Shown here piece by piece: positions 34,075-41,873 of a DNA stretch of 64,000 bases. The DNA is taken from the NCBI GenBank assembly GCA_017427985.1, contig JAFRRS010000015.1, positions 124,001-188,000 of the forward strand, given 5' to 3'. Below the pieces are notes generated by a model that was not told where the DNA came from, ran no database searches, and saw only the letters and a program-made list of their open reading frames with translations. Numbering within the stretch: position 1 is the first letter of the stretch; the number at the start of each line of letters is the position of its first letter. Both the position numbers and the translations under genes were made by a program. Source of the DNA: Bacteroidales bacterium. GTDB taxonomy: Bacteria; Bacteroidota; Bacteroidia; Bacteroidales; F082.

Positions 34075-34749
34075 ATGAAAAAGATATTACTAATAATTGT
34101 AGCAGTAATGCTGGTAACCACAAGTTGTCATAAGGACTCCGTTAATCCAAAATATATAAAAATAACATATTATGGTAATGGAGGAACAACCAATAGTGGC
34201 GAATCATCTGTACAACAATTGAAGTTAGGCCATTATACTAATATTCAAGCCAACACTTTCAAACTTACGGATAAAAGGTTTACACATTGGAACACCTTTC
34301 AAAATGGAATGGGACAAAACTTTAATCCCGAAGATTACTATTCCACCTATAATTATGACTATTATGGTTATCAGAACCCAAATGAGCTTGTTCTGTATGC
34401 ACAATGGACGGATGATAGAATAATCAACATGTTCACCGGCACTATTGATTTGGTTTCTGGGAAAGTATATCATTTTTATGACAGCGGCGGACCAGATTCA
34501 TATTATTCCAATAATGAATACTACACTTTAAAATTAAATGCTCCGCCAGGAAAAAGGATAATTATACATTTTGACTCATTTTATACATGTGAAACAGGCG
34601 ATTACTTGAGCATAGGCTCCGAGTATTATTCTAACAATAATAGTCCTGGAACAATTTATTCAACAGGTTCAAGTATAACAATACTTTTTAGAAGTAATTA
34701 CAGATATGTTGGAGAAGGTTGGGAGGCTAGAATTGCTGTAGTTGATTAA
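34075..34749 (+). CDS. lipoprotein with InlB-type repeat and CUB-like domain
   Basis: A 224-residue lipoprotein (MKKILLIIVAVMLVTTSC, Cys at 18). Residues about 28-112 form an InlB B-repeat (Listeria-Bacteroides type): IKITYYGNGGTTNSG at the start, a FTHWNTFQNG core and LVLYAQW at the end. Residues about 120-224 resemble a CUB domain: GTIDLVSGKVYHFYDSGGP, YTLKLNAPPGKRIIIHFDSF, CETGDYLSIGS, ITILFRSN and GWEARIAVVD. Both are protein- or glycan-interaction modules, so a surface-exposed adhesin-like lipoprotein is likely. Third gene of its operon, ending at a strong terminator. Confidence 0.8.
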   Translation: MKKILLIIVAVMLVTTSCHKDSVNPKYIKITYYGNGGTTNSGESSVQQLKLGHYTNIQANTFKLTDKRFTHWNTFQNGMGQNFNPEDYYSTYNYDYYGYQNPNELVLYAQWTDDRIINMFTGTIDLVSGKVYHFYDSGGPDSYYSNNEYYTLKLNAPPGKRIIIHFDSFYTCETGDYLSIGSEYYSNNNSPGTIYSTGSSITILFRSNYRYVGEGWEARIAVVD

Positions 34750-34768
34750 AACAACTAAATGTATATTA

Positions 34769-34800
34769 AAAACCGATATCATTAAGATGTCGGTTTTTTT
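34769..34800 (+). terminator. Rho-independent terminator
   Basis: ACCGATATC pairs with GATGTCGGT (one G-T pair) around an ATTAA loop, flanked by AAAA and a run of eight T, 20 bases after the InlB/CUB gene. Confidence 0.88.
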
Positions 34801-34805
34801 TATTT

Positions 34806-34866
34806 CTCCAAATTGCCGAAAAATTTTGCTCCAAATTGCCGAAAAATTTTGCTCCAAATTGCCGAA
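34806..34866. repeat. 23-bp tandem repeat upstream of recG
   Basis: A 23-base unit beginning CTCCAAATTGCCG and ending AATTTTG occurs twice in full (34806-34828, 34829-34851), with a third partial copy at 34852-34866. It ends just before the recG -7 box, so copy number could change the upstream promoter spacing. Confidence 0.9.
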
Positions 34867-34873
34867 TTTTAAT

Positions 34874-34881
34874 TATTTTTG
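34874..34881 (+). promoter_or_regulatory. recG promoter, -7 box
   Basis: TATTTTTG, 14 bases before the ATG at 34896; the leader would be only several bases long. It abuts the tandem repeat. Confidence 0.55.
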
Positions 34882-34895
34882 CAAAAACAATCCTG

Positions 34896-36998
34896 ATGGT
34901 TGACCTACTGCAAACGAAAATCGAATATTTGAAGGGCGTGGGGCCGAAACGGGCGGAGATGCTGAATAAGGAGCTGGGCATTTTCACGTTTCAGGACCTG
35001 CTCGATTATTTCCCTTTCAGGTACATCGACCGTTCGCAGATTCATAAGGTGAGGCAGATTTGCGACGATACCGTGTATTACCAACTTGTGGGAACGGTGA
35101 GCAATATGCAATCCTTTGGTGCTCCACGAGTTACGCGAATTACAGCAACTTTCACCGATGACACTGGTTCTATAGAATTGGTCTGGTTCAAGGGTCTGAA
35201 ATGGATAAAAAACCGTTTCCAGCCAGGTAAGAAATACCTCATTTTTGGCAAGGCGAGTGTCTTTAACAACCGCTTCAACTTCACGCACCCCGATGTGGAG
35301 GACTACAACCCTGATGACGTGCTCGTTGGAGAGGCTCTTCAAGGCGTTTACAACACTACCGAAAAGATGAAAAACGCCGGTCTCGGCACAAAACAACTTG
35401 CTAAAATCATAAAAACATGCGTTTTGCAGGTGTGGAACATGATTCCTGAGGTTTTGCCCGAGAGTCTGGTGCTTCACGACAAGCTTTTGCCACGAAAAGA
35501 GGCGTATTACAAGATACATCTTCCGTCGAACAGCACTGATATTCAACGAGCTACGACGCGTTTGAAATACGAGGAACATTTCTTCTTCCAACTTCGTCTT
35601 TTGATTCATAAAAAAGACCGTCAGTTAAACACTAAAAGCGTTGTGTTTAAACAAGTTGGCGATTATTTCAACACCTTTTACAAAGAACATCTCCCCTTTC
35701 CTCTCACCAACGCCCAGAAACGCGTCATCAAGGAGATTCGCGCCGATTTGAAGAGCGGACACCAGATGAACAGGCTTTTGCAAGGCGATGTCGGAAGCGG
35801 AAAAACCATTGTCGCTTTGATGATCATGCTTCTTGCGCTCGACAACGGCTATCAGGCTGCCCTCATGGCACCGACAGAAATCCTTGCGACCCAGCATCTT
35901 GAAACGCTAAGAGCACAACTCAAAGGCATGGACGTACATTTCGCACTTCTCACAGGAAGCACCAAGCAATCGGAACGAAAACAGATTCTCACCGACCTCG
36001 CAAACGGCGACCTTCAAATCATCATCGGGACGCATGCTTTGATAGAAGACACTGTAGTTTTCAAGAACTTAGGATTATGCATCATCGACGAGCAACATCG
36101 TTTCGGGGTGGCACAAAGGGCTTCGTTCTGGGACAAGACCGCATTCCCGCCGCATACTTTAGTTATGACCGCCACGCCGATTCCCCGAACCTTAGCTATG
36201 ACACAATATGGTGATTTGGATGTCTCGAAAATCGATGAGTTGCCACCAGGAAGAAAGCCAGTGAAAACAGTGCATGTATTTCAGGAACAACGACTTGCGA
36301 TTATCGGTTTCATGAAGAAACAGATTGCCGAAGGGCATCAGATTTATGTCGTTTACCCGCTCATCAAAGAGTCGGAGAAGATGGATTTGATAAACCTGCA
36401 GGAGGGATACGAGGCTATGTTGCGCGATTTTCCGGAACCGGACTATCACATCAGTGTGGTGCACGGGCAGATGAAAAGTGACGACAAAGACTGGGAGATG
36501 CAGCGATTTGTGCGCGGCGAGACGCATATCATGATAGCGACTACTGTAATTGAAGTGGGCGTGAACGTGCCGAACGCCTCGGTGATGATTATTGAAAATG
36601 CCAACAGGTTCGGGCTCTCGCAGCTGCACCAACTTCGCGGCAGGGTCGGACGTGGTGCCGAGCAGTCGTATTGTGTGCTTATCACCGACCATAAGCTCAC
36701 GGGCGAGGGCAAGAAACGCATGGAGACGATGGTGAAGACCAACGACGGATTTGAGATTGCGGAAGCAGACTTGCAACTGAGAGGTCCAGGAGAGACGCAA
36801 GGCACACGGCAGTCTGGCATGATTGAAATGAAAATAGGCGACTTCCAATATGACGAGCCAATCATCAGGCACACGAGAAGAATGGCAAACCTGCTTCTTG
36901 ACGCAGATCCGATGCTGTCAAAACCTGAGCATTACGCTACAAAACTATATTTCTCGCAGCAGTTCGAACGCGATTTCGATTGGAGTCGCATAGGATAA
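34896..36998 (+). CDS. recG: ATP-dependent DNA helicase RecG
   Basis: Branch-migrating helicase that remodels stalled replication forks and Holliday junctions. The 700-residue protein has the N-terminal wedge region (IEYLKGVGPKRAEML, then a long OB fold around VYYQLVGTVSN), and superfamily 2 motifs: I GDVGSGKT, Ia MAPTEILATQH, II IDEQHRFG (DExH), III TATPIPRT, and V/VI EVGVNVPNAS and QLHQLRGRVGRG. A C-terminal segment FEIAEADLQLRGPGE is typical. ATG 34896 (MVDLLQTKIEYLKG) matches the family start; an upstream in-frame start would lie in the tandem repeat. Confidence 0.96.
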   Translation: MVDLLQTKIEYLKGVGPKRAEMLNKELGIFTFQDLLDYFPFRYIDRSQIHKVRQICDDTVYYQLVGTVSNMQSFGAPRVTRITATFTDDTGSIELVWFKGLKWIKNRFQPGKKYLIFGKASVFNNRFNFTHPDVEDYNPDDVLVGEALQGVYNTTEKMKNAGLGTKQLAKIIKTCVLQVWNMIPEVLPESLVLHDKLLPRKEAYYKIHLPSNSTDIQRATTRLKYEEHFFFQLRLLIHKKDRQLNTKSVVFKQVGDYFNTFYKEHLPFPLTNAQKRVIKEIRADLKSGHQMNRLLQGDVGSGKTIVALMIMLLALDNGYQAALMAPTEILATQHLETLRAQLKGMDVHFALLTGSTKQSERKQILTDLANGDLQIIIGTHALIEDTVVFKNLGLCIIDEQHRFGVAQRASFWDKTAFPPHTLVMTATPIPRTLAMTQYGDLDVSKIDELPPGRKPVKTVHVFQEQRLAIIGFMKKQIAEGHQIYVVYPLIKESEKMDLINLQEGYEAMLRDFPEPDYHISVVHGQMKSDDKDWEMQRFVRGETHIMIATTVIEVGVNVPNASVMIIENANRFGLSQLHQLRGRVGRGAEQSYCVLITDHKLTGEGKKRMETMVKTNDGFEIAEADLQLRGPGETQGTRQSGMIEMKIGDFQYDEPIIRHTRRMANLLLDADPMLSKPEHYATKLYFSQQFERDFDWSRIG

Positions 36999-37008
36999 TT
37001 TTTTTTAC

Positions 37009-37016
37009 TAATTTTG
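37009..37016 (+). promoter_or_regulatory. -7 promoter box, near-leaderless gene
   Basis: TAATTTTG only 4 bases before the ATG at 37021. If used, the transcript starts at or next to the start codon. Confidence 0.45.
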
Positions 37017-37020
37017 CAGC

Positions 37021-37644
37021 ATGAGATTGGTCAAACCATCTAAAGTTTTTAGGATTTTTTTCCCTTCGCTGATTTGGCAAATGCCGAAGACAGACAGCAA
37101 GACTATTTATCTCACTTTTGACGATGGACCTCACCCTCTGATAACACCGAAAGTTCTTGAGATTCTTAAAATTTACGATGCTAAAGCGACTTTTTTCTGT
37201 ATTGGTAATAATGTAAAAAAGTATCCGGAAACATTCGAACTAATTAAAAAAGAAGGGCATTCAATCGGTTGCCACACCTTTAATCATGAAAACGGTTGGA
37301 AAACAAAAACTGACGAGTATTTAAAATCTTTCTGCGATACCAATGAATTGATACATAGCAATTTATTCCGTCCACCGCACGGGAAAATAAAGTATAGTCA
37401 ACTTGAAAAACTTAGGACGTGGAATGACGCGTCCATACAAGTTATTGCTTGGACAGTCATCGCCTACGATTGGGATCATTCTCTTTCACATGAAAATGTG
37501 TATCAAAATGTTATAAAAAACGCTGACGATGGTTCAATTATAACATTCCATGACAGCATAAAAGCATACAATAATATGATTTTTGCACTACCTAAAGTTC
37601 TGAAATATTATCATAATCTCGGTTTTGAATTCAAAGCATTATAA
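37021..37644 (+). CDS. polysaccharide deacetylase (NodB homology)
   Basis: A 207-residue carbohydrate esterase family 4 enzyme, likely removing N-acetyl groups from a cell-envelope glycan. Motifs are MT1 TFDDGP (metal and base Asp), MT2 GCHTFNH (two metal His), MT3 RPPHG, DWDHS and MT5 ITFHDS. The N-terminus (KVFRIFFPSLIWQMP) is a short hydrophobic stretch typical of Bacteroidota members and supports the ATG at 37021. Residues about 132-140 (RTWNDASIQ) coincide with a diverged family A repeat, between the RPPHG loop and the next strand. Stands alone between recG and gpmA. Confidence 0.9.
   Translation: MRLVKPSKVFRIFFPSLIWQMPKTDSKTIYLTFDDGPHPLITPKVLEILKIYDAKATFFCIGNNVKKYPETFELIKKEGHSIGCHTFNHENGWKTKTDEYLKSFCDTNELIHSNLFRPPHGKIKYSQLEKLRTWNDASIQVIAWTVIAYDWDHSLSHENVYQNVIKNADDGSIITFHDSIKAYNNMIFALPKVLKYYHNLGFEFKAL
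37413..37440. repeat. diverged family A repeat inside the deacetylase gene
   Basis: TAGGACGT, a GGAATG centre and ACGCGTCCATAC: an imperfect GGGACGCG-type copy with several mismatches. It is read in frame as RTWNDASIQ, an insertion-like segment. Confidence 0.5.
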
Positions 37645-37672
37645 TTTTCTTGTTTTGTATTAAAACTTTTTC

Positions 37673-37680
37673 TATTTTTG
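37673..37680 (+). promoter_or_regulatory. gpmA promoter, -7 box
   Basis: TATTTTTG with a TTG 20 bases upstream (37650-37652), 26 bases before the gpmA ATG. Confidence 0.65.
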
Positions 37681-37706
37681 CAATTCTGAATAAATTTAAG
37701 AAAATC

Positions 37707-38453
37707 ATGAAGAAACTTATATTAGTTCGCCACGGCGAAAGTGAATGGAACAAGCTCAACCTTTTCACTGGTTGGACAAATGTTGACTTGTCGGAAAAAG
37801 GAGTCCAGGAAGCTTTAGAAGCAGGTAAAGCATTGAAAGCCAACGGTTTCAAGCCAGAGATTTGTTATACATCATATCTCAAGAGAGCCATCAAGACACT
37901 CAACAACATCCTTGACGTGATGGACATGGACTGGCTTCCTGTTTACAAAAGCTGGCGCTTGAACGAGAAAAGCTACGGTCAGTTGCAGGGCTTGAACAAG
38001 GTTGATATGGCTAAGAAATACGGTGAAGAGCAGGTCTTGAAATGGCGTCGTTGCTTCGACGTACAGCCACCTGCGCTTGCAATGGATGACCCGAAGAGTC
38101 CTCGTCAAGACCCACGCTACGCTGAGATGACCGACGAACAGATCCCGCTCACCGAGTCGTTGAAAGACACCATCGCGCGTCTCATGCCATATTATAAAGA
38201 GGTGATTCTCAAGGCTTTCGAAAATCATGACCAAGTGATGGTGGTGGCTCACGGCAACAGCTTGCGCGGCATCGTGAAAGAGCTCCGCAACATGTCGGAA
38301 GACGAAATCATCAAATTCAACATCCCGACAGCAATCCCATACATTTTTGAGTTTGACGACAACATGAATCTTCAAAACAACTACTTCCTTGGCGACCCTG
38401 AAGAGATAGCGAAGAAGATGCAAAGTGTTGCAAATCAAGGAAAAGCGAAGTGA
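37707..38453 (+). CDS. gpmA: 2,3-bisphosphoglycerate-dependent phosphoglycerate mutase
   Basis: Interconverts 3- and 2-phosphoglycerate in glycolysis. The 248-residue protein has VRHGESEWN with the phosphohistidine (H9), LFTGWTNVDLSEKG, TSYLKRAIKTL, the substrate segment SWRLNEKSYGQLQGLNK and VVAHGNSLRGIVK with the second active-site His. Length and spacing match dPGM exactly. The ATG at 37707 starts directly before the KKLILVRHGE strand. The next gene begins 2 bases after its stop codon, so they form a unit with the phosphatase and TatD genes. Confidence 0.95.
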   Translation: MKKLILVRHGESEWNKLNLFTGWTNVDLSEKGVQEALEAGKALKANGFKPEICYTSYLKRAIKTLNNILDVMDMDWLPVYKSWRLNEKSYGQLQGLNKVDMAKKYGEEQVLKWRRCFDVQPPALAMDDPKSPRQDPRYAEMTDEQIPLTESLKDTIARLMPYYKEVILKAFENHDQVMVVAHGNSLRGIVKELRNMSEDEIIKFNIPTAIPYIFEFDDNMNLQNNYFLGDPEEIAKKMQSVANQGKAK

Positions 38454-38455
38454 TC

Positions 38456-39160
38456 ATGAAAAGAAGGTGGGTCATTCCGGATATACATGGATGCGTCAGC
38501 ACTCTGAAAATGCTGGTTGAATCGGGCATTCAGCTGACAAAAGAAGATTCCTTATATTTTTTGGGTGACTACATCGACCGTGGCCATGACGGAAAAGGTG
38601 TTATTGATTACATCATGAGCCTTCAAGACAATGGCTACGACATCAACTATCTCATTGGTAATCATGAGTATTACTGCATGAATGCCTACGAGCAGGACCA
38701 ACACCGTTTTCTGTTTAAGAGCAGCATCCACAAGGATTGGGAACGTTACGGAGCAAAAGAAACGCTGAAAAGCTTCGGCGTGAAACATCCGCGTGACATT
38801 GATAAGAAATATATCGACTGGATGAAAAACGGCAAGTATTTCATTGAGCTTGAAGACTTTATCCTAGTCCATGCCGGAATGAATTTCAACCTTTTGAACC
38901 CGTTTGAAGACACGATGTCGATGCTTTGGGTTCGTGATTTCAAGGTCAACACCAACAAAATCGGCGGAAAAAAGATCATTCACGGGCATGTTCCAGTGGA
39001 ATACAGCCTCATTCAGCTATTCATCGAGTCTGGTGGCTACGATTTCATTGCTCTTGACAACGGCGTTTATTACCAAGACAGAAAAGTCGGGTTTGGAAAC
39101 CTCATGGCGCTTGAGCTCAACAGCATGGAGCTTCTTGCACAACCGAATATCGATTACTGA
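38456..39160 (+). CDS. metallophosphatase, protein phosphatase 2A-like (PPP family)
   Basis: A 234-residue calcineurin-like phosphoesterase. The two-metal site is seen in PDIHG (D-x-H), GDYIDRGHDG, IGNHEYY, LVHAGMNF and IHGHVPVEY, the order and spacing of bacterial PPP-type Ser/Thr or diadenosine-tetraphosphate phosphatases. Substrate is unknown. The ATG at 38456 follows the gpmA stop by 2 bases. It overlaps the TatD gene by 1 base (TGATG), so coupled translation with both neighbours is likely. Confidence 0.88.
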   Translation: MKRRWVIPDIHGCVSTLKMLVESGIQLTKEDSLYFLGDYIDRGHDGKGVIDYIMSLQDNGYDINYLIGNHEYYCMNAYEQDQHRFLFKSSIHKDWERYGAKETLKSFGVKHPRDIDKKYIDWMKNGKYFIELEDFILVHAGMNFNLLNPFEDTMSMLWVRDFKVNTNKIGGKKIIHGHVPVEYSLIQLFIESGGYDFIALDNGVYYQDRKVGFGNLMALELNSMELLAQPNIDY

Positions 39161-39774
39161 TGTTCGTAGATATTCATACTCATATTGATAATCAATCTGT
39201 TATAAAGATTGTTGATGAGAATTTCAAGGAAAAAGTTTTAAAAACTGAAGGAGTGCATCCTTGGAAGGTTTGTGCGTGTGATAATGAGATTCCTCGCCTT
39301 CGGCTCGGAATCACGGCAGCTATTGGAGAAGTGGGACTTGACAAAGTTCATAAGGAAACTTTTGAAAGGCAGGTTGAGGTTTTTGAGGAAATGATCAGAT
39401 TATCAGAGAGTTACAGGAAGCCGATGATTGTGCATTGCGTGAGGGCGTATTCCGAGATAATTGAAATCAGAAAAAAGACGAAAGCCACGATGCCGTGGGT
39501 GATTCACGGGTTCAACAGCTCTGTGGAGACGATGCGGCAACTTTTGAAACACAACATGTACATCTCGCTTGGCGAAGTGCTGTATCGTAATGAAATTCAA
39601 GCGGTTGAGATATTAAAAAACATCCCTGTTGAACGACTTTTTTTAGAAACCGACGTCTCTGGAAGAGATATAAAAGACGTTTATGCGAAGGCGGTGACAC
39701 TATCGAGATGGGATTTGGAGTTTTTGTGCAAAAAGATTTTTGAGAATTATGGAAGACTGGAAACAACGCACTAA
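39160..39774 (+). CDS. TatD family hydrolase with in-frame repeat
   Basis: A 204-residue TatD-type metal-dependent hydrolase, a family that includes DNases and possible D-aminoacyl-tRNA deacylases. Metal ligands are seen in DIHTH, AIGEVGLD, MIVHC, IHGF and LETD. It is short compared with typical 250-260-residue members. Residues about 42-53 (NEIPRLRLGITA), just before the AIGEVGLD strand, come from a family B repeat that replaces the usual loop. It overlaps tcdA by 26 bases. Whether the enzyme is fully active with the altered loop is unknown, but all metal ligands are present. Confidence 0.87.
   Translation: MFVDIHTHIDNQSVIKIVDENFKEKVLKTEGVHPWKVCACDNEIPRLRLGITAAIGEVGLDKVHKETFERQVEVFEEMIRLSESYRKPMIVHCVRAYSEIIEIRKKTKATMPWVIHGFNSSVETMRQLLKHNMYISLGEVLYRNEIQAVEILKNIPVERLFLETDVSGRDIKDVYAKAVTLSRWDLEFLCKKIFENYGRLETTH
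39283..39316. repeat. family B repeat inside the TatD gene
   Basis: AATGAGATTCCTCGCC and GGCTCGGAATCACGG around a TTC centre. Read in frame as NEIPRLRLGITA; compared with the U32 copy it differs at one base of the GGAATGACA arm. Confidence 0.88.
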
Positions 39775-40486
39775 TATATTAATAGGTGTAGACGGCGTGG
39801 AGCGGCTTGCCAAAGCGCACGTCCTCGTGGTCGGACTTGGGGGCGTGGGGGCGTATGCCGCTGAACAGCTTGCACGCGCTGGCATCGGTGAGATGACGAT
39901 AGTTGACAGCGACACCGTGAGCGTGACAAACAAAAACCGCCAGCTTTTGGCACTCGACAGCACCGTGGGGCGTTACAAAACCGAGGTGATGGCTGAACGA
40001 ATCCGCGACATCAACCCTGATATCAAATTGCATGTGCTGACACAATATCTTAAGGATCAGTCAATTATAGATCTTATGGCGCAGAAGTTCGACTTCGTGG
40101 TCGATGCCATCGACACCATGGCACCAAAAGTGTTCCTACTTTATTATGCGGTGCAAAACCACCAGAACATCGTGAGTTGCATGGGTGCGGGAGGCAAATT
40201 CGACCCAACAAAAATTGAGATTTGCGACATCGCGAAATCGTACAACTGCCGACTGGCGTTTTATATCCGCAAACGCCTGCACCGACTGGGCATCCGTGAA
40301 GGCATCACGGTGGTTTTCTCTCCAGAGAAAGTGGCTGACGATGCCTTCATCGTGGAAGACGAGCAACAACAAAACAAAATAGCTACTGTTGGGACAATCT
40401 CATATATGCCGGCAACGTTCGGGTGCTTCTGCGCCTCGCACGTCATCAACCAGCTACTAAGAACACAAAATCGTGTCTCTTCTTGA
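39749..40486 (+). CDS. tcdA: tRNA threonylcarbamoyladenosine dehydratase
   Basis: E1-like ATP-dependent enzyme that cyclises t6A37 in tRNA to ct6A. The 245-residue protein has the ThiF/MoeB-type nucleotide loop VLVVGLGGVGAYAAEQLAR, IVDSDTVSVTNKNRQLLAL (with the N-x-x-R-Q motif), GRYKTEVMAERI, VVDAIDTMAPK and SCMGAGGKFDPTKI. Near the C-terminus, IATVGTISYMPATFG matches the family. No catalytic Cys of the ubiquitin-E1 type is needed in this family. The ATG at 39749 (MEDWKQRTNILIG) is preferred over a TTG three codons upstream. Its 3' end overlaps the convergent zinc-ribbon gene by 41 bases. Confidence 0.93.
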   Translation: MEDWKQRTNILIGVDGVERLAKAHVLVVGLGGVGAYAAEQLARAGIGEMTIVDSDTVSVTNKNRQLLALDSTVGRYKTEVMAERIRDINPDIKLHVLTQYLKDQSIIDLMAQKFDFVVDAIDTMAPKVFLLYYAVQNHQNIVSCMGAGGKFDPTKIEICDIAKSYNCRLAFYIRKRLHRLGIREGITVVFSPEKVADDAFIVEDEQQQNKIATVGTISYMPATFGCFCASHVINQLLRTQNRVSS

Positions 40487-41204
40487 CTTCTTTCTCAATA
40501 TGAGCGATGTAATGCGTACGTCGCGAGATGGTATTCAAGATTTTCTGAGCCTCTTCATATTCGCCCATCTCACGATATAACTCTATGATTTCCAATATCG
40601 AAGCCTCGTATTCCTCATCATCAGGAGTGTAACGTCCTTTCAGAAGAACCAACAATGCCTTCATGTTTTCAAGATATTCGTCATGAAGTTTTTTGAACAT
40701 CATGCGACCTTGAATCTGTTTGACCCTGTTTTTACGCCAAACATTGAAACTCATTTTTCCTGTAAAGAGATAACGAAGATGCATCTGATAGTTGTTGCGC
40801 ACCAAATCGTTGTAAGCCCACCACATCAGACGTCGGATGTAAAGCTCTTTATCTCTATCATTATCAATGGATTGTAAAAACTGTTTATAATGGCTCACGA
40901 GAGCGAGGCGGCCTTCAACGCTGTTGAAATGTATGCCGAAGAAACGCCAATGGTTCCAATTATAATAAGGTACTTCGGGCTTTTGTGATGTCACTACAGG
41001 CTCTTTGTAATCGTCAACCCAGAACCAATGGCTGCATGACGGGCAGACGATTATCTTTTGAGGCTCAGTTATGTAATTGTCATTCAACGTCTTACCATCG
41101 GAATACAATATCGATTTGTTTACCATTTCCGATTTCACGATATGACCTTCGAGCCAAGCACCACACTTCGGGCATTGCATATAAAATGTATCGTATTTTA
41201 TCAT
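40446..41204 (-). CDS. zinc-ribbon protein of unknown function
   Basis: A 252-residue soluble protein that I do not recognise as a named family. The N-terminal 70 residues form a treble-clef or zinc-ribbon-like module with two CxxC pairs, MQCPKCGAW and VCPSCSHWFW. The rest is predominantly helical (EGRLALVSHYKQFLQSI, ELYIRRLMWWAYNDLVRN, EASILEIIELYREMGEYEEAQKILN), the latter resembling a TPR-like helix pair. No signal peptide is present. It precedes rnhA divergently by spacing only (both on the minus strand, 15-base gap to the RNase H gene). Nucleic acid or protein binding is possible, but nothing more specific can be said. Confidence 0.8.
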   Translation of the reverse strand: MIKYDTFYMQCPKCGAWLEGHIVKSEMVNKSILYSDGKTLNDNYITEPQKIIVCPSCSHWFWVDDYKEPVVTSQKPEVPYYNWNHWRFFGIHFNSVEGRLALVSHYKQFLQSIDNDRDKELYIRRLMWWAYNDLVRNNYQMHLRYLFTGKMSFNVWRKNRVKQIQGRMMFKKLHDEYLENMKALLVLLKGRYTPDDEEYEASILEIIELYREMGEYEEAQKILNTISRRTHYIAHIEKEVKKRHDFVFLVAG

Positions 41205-41219
41205 AACGTTGATTTTTAA

Positions 41220-41873
41220 TTACTTACGACCAAAATCGGCGGGTATCTCACCCCAAATCTCGGTTCTCCATTTACGTATCGGCACTCTGAAAGTGTTATC
41301 GTGAAGCCATTTCTCGGCTCTGCGAATCACCTCAAAGAGATATTTATTCTTTTGATTCTCAACGAGTTTCGTCCTACATAACATCTGACTCACCCATTTC
41401 TGACCATTCAAAGAATCGGAATAGATTGGCAGGTTGGTGTGGTTTTTTTGTTGCCATGCAAGGCAGTGAACGATGGCAAGAAACTCCCCTATGTTGTTGG
41501 TTCCGCCTTCAAACACAGGGCTTTTGAACAATTCGGTACCCGTGGCGACGTACACGCCCCGATATTCCATTTTACCTGGATTACCTGAACATGCGGCGTC
41601 TACGGCGATTGCGTTGGGTTCGGGTTTTGGGGTACCTTCGGGTAAGGATTCCCAATTTGATAGAGACGTTTCAGGAGACGTTTCAGGAAACGTCTCTACA
41701 GCGGTTTTTCCGAAATCAGGTTCGTTTTTAAACGCCGATTCGGCGGATTCTCTGGTGGGAAATCCTTTGTATTTCGCGCCAGGGAATCCTTCGACCTGCA
41801 TACGGCATTCGTCCCATGAGGCGAAGACGCCGATTTGCCGACCGGACCAAACCGTGTAAAATTTGTTTTTCAA
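41220..41873 (-). CDS. rnhA: ribonuclease HI with N-terminal viroplasmin-like hybrid-binding domain
   Basis: Degrades RNA in RNA-DNA hybrids. The 217-residue protein has a viroplasmin-like hybrid-binding domain at about 1-50 (KFYTVWSGRQIGVFASWDEC, VEGFPGAKYKGFPTRESAE) and a type I RNase H domain at about 88-217. The catalytic acidic residues fit DAACSGNPG, NNIGEFLAI, YSDSLNGQKWV and the terminal EIPADFGRK. The linker (residues 59-71, VETFPETSPETSL) is encoded by a triplicated family A repeat. Some bacterial type I enzymes have Asn for a catalytic residue; all four acids seem present here. It follows mutB by 1 base on the same strand. Confidence 0.92.
   Translation of the reverse strand: MKNKFYTVWSGRQIGVFASWDECRMQVEGFPGAKYKGFPTRESAESAFKNEPDFGKTAVETFPETSPETSLSNWESLPEGTPKPEPNAIAVDAACSGNPGKMEYRGVYVATGTELFKSPVFEGGTNNIGEFLAIVHCLAWQQKNHTNLPIYSDSLNGQKWVSQMLCRTKLVENQKNKYLFEVIRRAEKWLHDNTFRVPIRKWRTEIWGEIPADFGRK
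41661..41699. repeat. extended family A repeat in the RNase H linker
   Basis: TAGAGACGTTTC is followed by AGGAGACGTTTC and then AGGAAACGTCTCTACA, i.e. outer arms of the palindrome with the inner unit duplicated. It encodes VETFPETSPETSL between the two domains. Confidence 0.88.

Noticed and set aside
34905..35609. Minus-strand 234-codon frame inside recG
   Set aside because: Lies opposite unmistakable RecG motifs and shows no domain; shadow frame.
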